Of a DNA stretch of 9,137 bases, positions 1 to 5,768 are shown piece after piece. The notes under the pieces are model-generated. The model did not search any database. It saw only the letters and a list, made by a program, of their open reading frames with translations, and was not told the origin of the DNA. The stretch is from contig CAJXNF010000084.1 of NCBI GenBank assembly GCA_913056375.1, positions 1 through 9,137 of the forward strand, written 5' to 3'. The translations under genes and the position numbers were made by a program. Positions within the stretch are counted from its first letter, which is position 1. Each line of letters starts with the position of its first letter. Source of the stretch: an uncultured Pseudomonadota bacterium. Its GTDB lineage: Bacteria; SAR324; NAC60-12.

Positions 1-532
1 CAAAAACATTTTGATAAATCTCTTTCACCACCTCTGGTTTGTGGTTATGAACCGTCATCACTAAGTCAACTCCAGCAGCCTTTAGCATACGTGCATAGAG
101 TTCTGCGGAACAAGGTTGTCCAACAAATTTCACCTTGGACGTAAAATCTAATGCTTGTGGATGGTTACGAGTTCTTGGTCCACGGTCTTGGGCGGAATAG
201 AAAAGATCTGGTTCGACCAAGGCAACAAACTCAGCTCCATTTTCTTTGGCAGCTGAAGCAAGCAGGCAATTGCGCATCGCCAATTCATTGCGAGTGTAGT
301 GTGCGGAACTGGTGGAGAGGATATATACAGACTTGCCCTGTAGCCCAAAACCAAGATTCTCCTCGGTCGGATCATCCAGCAGGAAGCGAGGACAAAACTC
401 GCTGTTGACGAAGGTTTTTAGGCCAACAATATCAGAGATATCAATTTTTTGAGAGCGGGCGTGGGCGACACCGATTGCAAATGAAGCGTCACTCACATTT
501 GAGACAAGCAGATAATTGCTGTGATGATCCAT
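1..532 (-). CDS. Divergent ribose-phosphate pyrophosphokinase (PRPP synthetase) family protein, 3' end outside window
   Basis: The visible part encodes 177 residues from an ATG at 532 and is open to the left edge, so the C-terminal half is missing. PRPP synthetases transfer pyrophosphate from ATP to ribose-5-phosphate in the cytoplasm. The match rests on the order of family blocks: GKSVYILSTSS (66-76), a helix NELAMRNCLLASAAKENGA (82-100), then FYSAQDR (111-117) and the SAELYARMLKAAGVDLVMTVHNH stretch (142-164). FYSAQDR corresponds to the family's GYARQDR; the Q and D remain but the ATP-contacting Arg is Ala114. VHNH corresponds to VDLH; the metal-binding His is kept as H164 but the Asp is replaced. 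The FSDGE block near residue 41 is also changed (FVNSE). The start is chosen because no other ATG lies upstream before the in-frame stop near 571; a TTG directly precedes it. The Shine-Dalgarno is weak. It follows the protease gene by 73 bp. It could be an enzyme or a regulatory homologue; the PRPP-binding loop lies outside the window. Confidence 0.72.
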   Translation of the reverse strand, partial: MDHHSNYLLVSNVSDASFAIGVAHARSQKIDISDIVGLKTFVNSEFCPRFLLDDPTEENLGFGLQGKSVYILSTSSAHYTRNELAMRNCLLASAAKENGAEFVALVEPDLFYSAQDRGPRTRNHPQALDFTSKVKFVGQPCSAELYARMLKAAGVDLVMTVHNHKPEVVKEIYQNVF

Positions 533-555
533 CAAAGTTCTTGCTCGCAGAAGGA

Positions 556-585
556 CCTGCCTGATCCCTCACAGATCAAGGCAGG
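556..585 (-). terminator. GC-rich hairpin between the HtrA protease gene and the PRPP-synthetase-like gene
   Basis: The arms 556-566 and 574-585 pair over 11 bp (CCTGCC with GGCAGG, and TGATC with GATCA) with one bulged base and a 7-base loop. It starts 20 bp after the protease stop and ends 23 bp before the next ATG. There is no U-tract on the minus-strand side, so it is not a canonical intrinsic terminator. It could be a weak terminator, an mRNA 3'-end stabiliser, or a leader structure for the downstream gene. Confidence 0.5.
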
Positions 586-605
586 CTAAAAGTTGAAGAA
601 CGTGG

Positions 606-2102
606 TCAGTCCCCCTGCAAAAAGATATATTGAGAACCTTGTTGAGTTCTCACCAACAGCAAGATTCCATCTTGCAGGGAAAGTTCACTGCCCACACGCC
701 GAAAATCAGCTAGATTAGCTATATTCTGGCGGTCCATTTCCACCACCAGCATCCCAGCTCTCAGTCCTGCTTCAGAGGCTGAAGAATCTGGTTCTACTTC
801 AGTAATGACAACACCGCCTTGTACTTGTGTAAAGCCCAAGCGTTCTGCCATCTCTGGAGTCAATTCTTGAACTGAGAAACCAAGTTGTGGAGTTGGTGTA
901 GGAGGTTCTTGAGGAATTGCCATTCTTGATGGCTGCTTCGGTCGCTCATCCAAAGTCACCATCATTCGCATTGGGGTACCATCACGAACTAGTTCCAACT
1001 CAACAGTTGCATCTGCTCGGGCGTCAGCGATCTCATTTCTCAGAGCGTTGCTGTTCTCAACAATTTCACCGTTGAGTTTCAGAACCACATCTCCTTTTTG
1101 AAGTCCTGCTTTTTCGGCAGGTGTCCCCGGCATAACCCCCGTGATCAATGTCCCCTTGTTATCCTTCAGCCGAAAGGCCTTGGCTAGCTCAGGGGTGACA
1201 TCTTGTATCCCAACACCCAACCATCCCCTGGAAACTCGGCCCTCATCAATCAGGTCATTCATAATTCGGCGAGCCATATTGATCGGAACCGCAAAGCCGA
1301 TTCCTTGATAGCCTCCACTTCTGGTGAAGATCGCCGTATTCACCCCAACAATCTTGCCCTCCAAATTAATTAAGGGACCACCGCTATTTCCGGGATTGAT
1401 CGCAGCATCTGTTTGAATGAAATCTTCGTATTCAGTAATTCCAATTCCGGTGCGCCCCTTGGCACTGACAATTCCAAAAGTCACCGTCTGTGTGAGGCCA
1501 AATGGATTTCCTACAGCTATGACGGACTCGCCAACCAAAATTTCCGTTGAGTCTCCCATCGCCAGCACAGGCATACCCTCCCCGTCAACTTTGATCACGG
1601 AGATATCTGACTCGGGATCAGTACCGATTAACTTGGCCTCAAGTTCCCTGCCATCAAACAATTGAACAATGATCTTATCCGCTTCTCCTACCACATGGTG
1701 ATTGGTGAGAATGTAGCCATCTGAACGGACAATTGAACCCGATCCCATTCCTTCCTGACGGAATCGGTCATTTCCTCGACCTCTTGGGGGTCGCATACCT
1801 GGAAAGAAACGCTCAAAGAACTCATCATTGTAGAGATCGAGAGGATTATTCGGAGTATTTCTGCCAGTGTTTGCAATCTCCTTCTCAACCTTGATGTGCA
1901 CAACAGCTTGCTGAACGTTCTGTACTAGGGCAGCTCGAGTCTTCGAAGCCCGAATCAAAGCCTGCAGGTCATCTTTTGACTGAGCCTGTACAGAACCTAC
2001 TGAAACAGCAGCCCCAACAGCAATGACGAGCAGGAGTAAGAAAGTCTTAGGAAGCGAAATGGGGGAGGATGGAAACAGTTTCGGATGGGAGTAACTAATC
2101 AT
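606..2102 (-). CDS. htrA: HtrA/Deg-family periplasmic serine endoprotease with two PDZ domains
   Basis: The product has 498 residues, a usual length for two-PDZ DegP/DegQ/MucD proteins, which degrade or hold misfolded envelope proteins in the periplasm. A signal peptide is visible: a long N-region, hydrophobic core FLLLLVIAVGAAVSV (21-35) and a likely signal peptidase I site after VQA (40). The trypsin-like domain spans about 60-280 with the full triad: His136 in TNHHVV, Asp166 in ESDISVIKV and Ser240 in GNSGGPL. An acidic/aromatic then Pro/Arg-rich segment (88-116) sits where the regulatory LA loop is expected. PDZ1 (about 285-388) begins with the carboxylate-binding block RGWLGVGIQ. A Pro/Thr-rich linker (399-406) leads to PDZ2 (about 407-495). 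Start choice: GAGGT ends 5 bases before the ATG. It lies 74 bp downstream of proS with its own probable promoter. Whether it is closest to DegP, DegQ or MucD cannot be decided by eye. Confidence 0.95.
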   Translation of the reverse strand: MISYSHPKLFPSSPISLPKTFLLLLVIAVGAAVSVGSVQAQSKDDLQALIRASKTRAALVQNVQQAVVHIKVEKEIANTGRNTPNNPLDLYNDEFFERFFPGMRPPRGRGNDRFRQEGMGSGSIVRSDGYILTNHHVVGEADKIIVQLFDGRELEAKLIGTDPESDISVIKVDGEGMPVLAMGDSTEILVGESVIAVGNPFGLTQTVTFGIVSAKGRTGIGITEYEDFIQTDAAINPGNSGGPLINLEGKIVGVNTAIFTRSGGYQGIGFAVPINMARRIMNDLIDEGRVSRGWLGVGIQDVTPELAKAFRLKDNKGTLITGVMPGTPAEKAGLQKGDVVLKLNGEIVENSNALRNEIADARADATVELELVRDGTPMRMMVTLDERPKQPSRMAIPQEPPTPTPQLGFSVQELTPEMAERLGFTQVQGGVVITEVEPDSSASEAGLRAGMLVVEMDRQNIANLADFRRVGSELSLQDGILLLVRTQQGSQYIFLQGD

Positions 2103-2152
2103 TTACGACCTCAAATTGGATGAAGATAGAATGATTTTCATGACACCCAAAT

Positions 2153-2180
2153 ATTGTAACTGCTTCTCTTCGGTTGTCAG
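2153..2180 (-). promoter_or_regulatory. Predicted sigma-70-type promoter for the HtrA protease gene
   Basis: On the minus strand, CTGACA (2180-2175) and TACAAT (2158-2153) are separated by 16 bp; each matches its consensus at five of six positions. Transcription would start near 2146, giving a leader of about 44 nt. The -35 box overlaps the proS stop codon, so the protease could be transcribed alone as well as by read-through from proS. No sigma-E-like GGAACTT...TCAAA pair was seen. Confidence 0.5.
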
Positions 2181-3616
2181 TAGGCAATTGCAAAAATTAC
2201 TTCTTGCTTGGAGGGTTCCCCAGTCAAAATGCACTTACCGGCTTCGGGCTGATCGTTCAGAGGGATGCATCGAATCGTTGCCTTGGTCTCATTTTTGATC
2301 TGATCCTCGACTTCTCTCGAACCATTCCAGTGAGCCCTGATAAATCCACCTTCCTGCTCAAGAATCTCCTTAAATTCTCCGTAATTCTTGGCTGTTCGGG
2401 TATTTGCCTCGCGGAAATCAAGAGCTCGCTGATAAAGATCCTGCTGGATTTGCTGCAAAAGCCTCATCACATGATCTGCAATCTCATCCAAGGGCACTAA
2501 TTTTTTATCACGCACATCTCTTCGTGCCACCATTGCAGACTGCTGCTTGACATCTCTTGGACCAATTTCCACCCTCACTGGCACACCTTGCTGAATCCAA
2601 TGGAAGAACTTATCTCCAGGTCGAAGATTGTCTCGATCATCAATCTGAATTCTCAAGTGATCCAAATGTTCTGCTAAACGTTGCTTGATCTTCTCGGCAA
2701 ACTCAAGCGTCTGACTCCGTTCCTGATCGTTTGCAAAGATGGGAACTAGAGCAACTGCCACCGGGGCAATACGAGGTGGTAGAATAAGACCGTCATCATC
2801 AGAGTGGGTCATGATCAGTCCCCCAATCATGCGTGTGGAACTTCCCCAGCTAGTAGTCCATGCTAGTGATTGCTGGTTGTTTCGATCCAAGAACTGAATT
2901 TCAAAAGCCTTGGCAAAATTTTGCCCCAGATTGTGGGAAGTCGCACTCTGAAGAGCTTTACCATCCTGCATCATCGCTTCCACAGTGTAAGTAGACAGAG
3001 CACCGGGAAACTTCTCAGCCTCTGATTTCTGGCCAGGAATTACAGGAATTGCCAGATCGTCCTCCTGAAAGCTTCGATACACCTCCAGCATCTTGAGTGT
3101 CTCTTCCTGAGCTTCCTCGTAGGTTTCATGAGCAGTATGTCCCTCTTGCCAAAGGAACTCGGAAGTCCTCAAAAAAAGTCGGGTTCGCTTTTCCCAACGC
3201 ATCACGTTAGCCCACTGGTTGATCAAAACCGGCAGATCTCGATAGCTATTGATCCACTGCGCATACATGTGGCCAATCACTGTTTCGGAAGTTGGACGAA
3301 TGACCAATGGCTCTTCCAGTTCTTTACCTCCCCCAATGGTCACCACCGCACACTCTGGGCTGAATCCCTCAACATGCTCAGCTTCTCGGTTGAGGAACTC
3401 TTGTGGAATCAACAATGGGAAGTAGGCATTTACATGTCCCGTTTCTTTGAACATTCTGTCCAGCCGAGCCTGCATCGCTTCCCAGATCGCAAATCCGCTC
3501 GGACGAATGACCATGCATCCCTTGACAGGAGCGTAATCAGCCAGCTGTCCTGCTTTGATAACATCTAGATACCACTGGGAGTAGTTTTCACTTCGTGGGG
3601 TAATATTCTTGGCCAT
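2177..3616 (-). CDS. proS: Prolyl-tRNA synthetase, short archaeal/eukaryote-like type without the editing insertion
   Basis: This class II synthetase charges tRNA-Pro with proline in the cytoplasm. At 479 residues it is the type without the roughly 180-residue bacterial INS editing domain between motifs 2 and 3. Visible marks are motif 1 (about 41-71, ending YFPLLIP), the proline-binding loop RPTSET (107-112), motif 2 (138-162, with RTSEFLWQEGHTA) and motif 3 (about 255-285, with DGLILPPRIAP). The anticodon-binding domain is about 286-390, with the GPRD block at 352-355. The family's extra C-terminal domain (about 405-479) is present and ends in Tyr479, but its zinc site looks eroded: only Cys462 remains of the four expected cysteines. 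A GAGAAG Shine-Dalgarno-like stretch lies 7 bases before the ATG. Lacking an INS domain, the organism would need a free-standing trans-editing protein (YbaK/ProXp type) to clear mischarged Ala- or Cys-tRNA-Pro; none is in this window. Confidence 0.96.
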   Translation of the reverse strand: MAKNITPRSENYSQWYLDVIKAGQLADYAPVKGCMVIRPSGFAIWEAMQARLDRMFKETGHVNAYFPLLIPQEFLNREAEHVEGFSPECAVVTIGGGKELEEPLVIRPTSETVIGHMYAQWINSYRDLPVLINQWANVMRWEKRTRLFLRTSEFLWQEGHTAHETYEEAQEETLKMLEVYRSFQEDDLAIPVIPGQKSEAEKFPGALSTYTVEAMMQDGKALQSATSHNLGQNFAKAFEIQFLDRNNQQSLAWTTSWGSSTRMIGGLIMTHSDDDGLILPPRIAPVAVALVPIFANDQERSQTLEFAEKIKQRLAEHLDHLRIQIDDRDNLRPGDKFFHWIQQGVPVRVEIGPRDVKQQSAMVARRDVRDKKLVPLDEIADHVMRLLQQIQQDLYQRALDFREANTRTAKNYGEFKEILEQEGGFIRAHWNGSREVEDQIKNETKATIRCIPLNDQPEAGKCILTGEPSKQEVIFAIAY

Positions 3617-3663
3617 GAGATGACTTCTCTATCACTTTAATTACAAATCTTTTTTGAAAACCC

Positions 3664-3692
3664 TAAATACCGCATCTACAGAAGACTGACAA
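3664..3692 (-). promoter_or_regulatory. Candidate sigma-70-type promoter for proS
   Basis: In the 94-bp gap between the transporter stop and proS, the minus strand has TTGTCA (3692-3687, five of six consensus positions), a 17-bp spacer and TATTTA (3669-3664, a weak -10). Transcription would start near 3657, about 40 nt before the proS ATG. No convincing hairpin lies in this gap, so read-through from the transporter gene is also possible. Confidence 0.35.
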
Positions 3693-3710
3693 GCACAACT
3701 AGGAAAAATG

Positions 3711-5114
3711 TTAGAAGAATCCAATTTGCCAAAGCAGCATCGCCAATAGATAGGAGGCCACCAAGCCAATCCCACTAATCAACGCACCAATTTGCAGAAG
3801 TTGTCGATTTTCGAGTAGTCCTGTTGCATAAGCCATCGCATTTGGAGGTGTGCTGACTGGTAACGCCATCGCGAGCGAACAAGAAAAGGTGACCAGCAGA
3901 ACTAGCAACTTTGAACCACCAATTTCGCCAAGGGTACTCACTGTTGCCCCAAGAGTTGCCATAATCGGCAGTAGTAAATTTGCCGTTGCAGTATTGGAGA
4001 TGAATGTCGACATCAAGAGCCCCATCACTGTTGCCATCACTACAATCATCAGTGGAGACAATTCAGCGAAAGGAATATTGGTGACAAGAGTTTGGCTTAG
4101 TCCTGTTGACTCCAGACCAAGTCCCAAAGCGATTCCTCCAGAAATCAGCCATAAGACATCCCAACTCAAATTTTTGAGGTCTTGCTTCCCGATTACTCCG
4201 CTGACTAGAAAAACAGCTACAGGAATCATCGCAACCACATAAGAATTCATCCCATGCAAGGAACCTGTAAGCCAGAGCAGGATGGTCAGGGCAAAACAAA
4301 TATAAACAACCCAAGCGCGAGGAGTACGGCGAAACTCACTCTCAATTACTAGCTTAATCCGTTCTTGTCTAGAAGGCAGTAGAGCCACTAACAAGGTCCA
4401 AGCAATGGCAAGTAAGCAGATTGAAAAGGGCACCCCGAAAGCCATCCATCCACCAAAACTGATAGCTTGCTCACCTACCAGATACTTCATGGCAACCGCA
4501 TTAGGTGGTGAACCAATTGGTGTTCCAATTCCTCCGATGTTTGCAGCTAATGGAATGCACAGAACCAGCGCTGTCCTGCCTAAGTCATCATTTGGAAACA
4601 GTCGGAGAACAGGAGTTACAATCGTGATCATCAAAGCTGTGGTCGCCGTGTTGCTCATGAACATCGAAAAAACCGCTGTAATGATCATCATGCCAAGCAT
4701 GACAAATTTTGGGGATTCACCAAAAGGCCTGAGAAATACCCGAGCGAGATTTACGTCCAGATGGTACTTTGTCGCAGCCATCGCCAAAAAGAAGCCTCCC
4801 AAAAAAAGCATGATGATGGGAGAAGCAAATGTAGTGAGTATATCTTGGTAGGGCAGTAACTTTCCGATCTCCTCAATACTACTGGAGTCTCTAAACCAGA
4901 TAGGCCCTTTGTTGGAAATCAACAACAATTCTAGTCCGATCAGTAAAACAGAAGTCGCAAAGATGGGGATAGGTTCAAGTACCCAACAGAGAACTGCCAG
5001 GGTGAAGATGGCAAGCATTCGTACTTGTACTACGTCAATTCCTTGAAGCACTTGATTCATGGGTAACCAGAGCACTAACAGAGGTACTGCCACACAGATC
5101 AAGGCTTTGGTCAT
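3711..5114 (-). CDS. SLC13/DASS-family (divalent anion:Na+ symporter) inner-membrane transporter
   Basis: The 467-residue protein is almost entirely hydrophobic segments, about 11-12 membrane spans, as usual for the DASS/SLC13 family, which imports dicarboxylates, sulfate or related anions with sodium. The two inverted halves each carry the family signature: SNT at 154-156 (in FMSNTATTALM) and SNT at 373-375 (in FISNTATANLLLP). Each is followed by its proline-rich partner loop, GTPIGSPPNAVAM (197-209) and PVSTPPNAMAYATG (419-432). The SNT motifs shape the sodium and carboxylate sites. The substrate cannot be read from sequence. The ATG overlaps the stop of the preceding receiver-like gene (ATGA, 5114-5111) and there is no own Shine-Dalgarno, so translation is probably coupled to that gene. 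Downstream lies proS, unrelated in function. Confidence 0.92.
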   Translation of the reverse strand: MTKALICVAVPLLVLWLPMNQVLQGIDVVQVRMLAIFTLAVLCWVLEPIPIFATSVLLIGLELLLISNKGPIWFRDSSSIEEIGKLLPYQDILTTFASPIIMLFLGGFFLAMAATKYHLDVNLARVFLRPFGESPKFVMLGMMIITAVFSMFMSNTATTALMITIVTPVLRLFPNDDLGRTALVLCIPLAANIGGIGTPIGSPPNAVAMKYLVGEQAISFGGWMAFGVPFSICLLAIAWTLLVALLPSRQERIKLVIESEFRRTPRAWVVYICFALTILLWLTGSLHGMNSYVVAMIPVAVFLVSGVIGKQDLKNLSWDVLWLISGGIALGLGLESTGLSQTLVTNIPFAELSPLMIVVMATVMGLLMSTFISNTATANLLLPIMATLGATVSTLGEIGGSKLLVLLVTFSCSLAMALPVSTPPNAMAYATGLLENRQLLQIGALISGIGLVASYLLAMLLWQIGFF

Positions 5115-5617
5115 CTAAAATCTAAATGGGTGGGGTTCTGGTTTCGCAGGTGATGCAGAATGATGCCTTCGTCCAGTACAAAGGCGTAGGGCAGGGGATG
5201 TTCTACAAAGCGGACGACATATTCGCTGAGGATCTTGATCACGGTTTTGGCAAAGTCACCGGGCTGCCAGGGTGCTAGTTGGCAGTAGTCCAAGCCACCG
5301 TGATTCAGAGCTCTGAGGATTTTTTTTGAGTCTAGGGTTTCGCAAACAAGAATTTTTCGCGCATCGGATGTGTGGGAGTTTTCATGTAGACGAACGATTA
5401 GATCCACGCCATCTGCTCCAGAAAATGCATCACTGCAAATCAACAAGGACAGAGATGCTTCTTCATGCAGAGTAGAATTCAAGTACTCTTCCGCCTCTTT
5501 AACAGTCCCGACACATTTTAAGTGGAAGTGGCTTTCCAGAAATGACAGTTCCTGCTTTACCGCATCCAGTAATGCCATCTGTTCTAGACAGATCAATATA
5601 TGCAGATTCGTCTTCAT
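5111..5617 (-). CDS. Degenerate response-regulator receiver-like protein coupled to the DASS transporter
   Basis: The 168-residue protein (numbered from the ATG) shows the alternating strand/helix pattern of a CheY-like receiver over about residues 5-134, with a short tail. The block LLICSDAFSGADGVDLI (58-74) aligns with the phospho-acceptor strand and loop, keeping an Asp (D63). The acidic pair after strand 1 is reduced to one Glu (CLEQ, 10-13), and the usual Lys-Pro of strand 5 is APW (116-118), so the switch Lys is gone. Phosphorylation is therefore doubtful; a pseudo-receiver or partner-binding role is inferred. There is no DNA-binding or enzymatic output domain. TTG (5620) directly precedes the ATG (5617); I prefer the ATG, and an in-frame stop at 5632-5630 excludes longer forms. 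No Shine-Dalgarno is visible. The last bases overlap the transporter start, which suggests the two are made in fixed proportion. The family is not recognised beyond the fold. Confidence 0.7.
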   Translation of the reverse strand: MKTNLHILICLEQMALLDAVKQELSFLESHFHLKCVGTVKEAEEYLNSTLHEEASLSLLICSDAFSGADGVDLIVRLHENSHTSDARKILVCETLDSKKILRALNHGGLDYCQLAPWQPGDFAKTVIKILSEYVVRFVEHPLPYAFVLDEGIILHHLRNQNPTHLDFR

Positions 5618-5628
5618 CAAGAATTTGG

Positions 5629-5634
5629 TTTATA
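5629..5634 (-). promoter_or_regulatory. Possible -10 box (TATAAA) for the receiver-like gene
   Basis: TATAAA on the minus strand ends 11 bases before the chosen ATG, with only a poor -35 match (CTGAGT, 16 bp upstream). If used, the transcript would begin within a few bases of the start codon, which fits the absence of a Shine-Dalgarno. This is weak evidence on its own. Confidence 0.25.
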
Positions 5635-5726
5635 ATGAGTATTTTTGCTGACTCAGCCGTGTTGAATTAGAGCGAGATCTTGATGAGAGATTTTTAAGGG
5701 ATCAACGGAAGGATATCTTGGAGGGA

Positions 5727-5753
5727 GAGAGCGGTCTCAAAAGGACCGCTCTC
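5727..5753 (-). terminator. Perfect 10-bp hairpin after the NtrC-type regulator gene
   Basis: The arms 5727-5736 and 5744-5753 (GAGAGCGGTC and GACCGCTCTC) are perfect inverted repeats around a 7-base loop. The structure begins 15 bp beyond the regulator's stop codon and is the strongest hairpin I see outside coding sequence. A U-tract is missing on both sides, so a standard intrinsic terminator is not proven. Position favours marking the end of the kinase-regulator operon, by termination or by blocking 3' exonucleases. Confidence 0.6.
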
Positions 5754-5768
5754 ATCATCAGCTTAAGT

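Noticed and set aside
3128..3568. Plus-strand open frame of 146 codons inside proS
   Set aside because: It is antisense to the conserved motif 1 to motif 2 region of ProRS and has no recognisable protein features.
3850..4851. Plus-strand open frames of 130 and 148 codons inside the transporter gene
   Set aside because: They are opposite-strand shadows of a gene with clear DASS motifs throughout and have no recognisable domains of their own.
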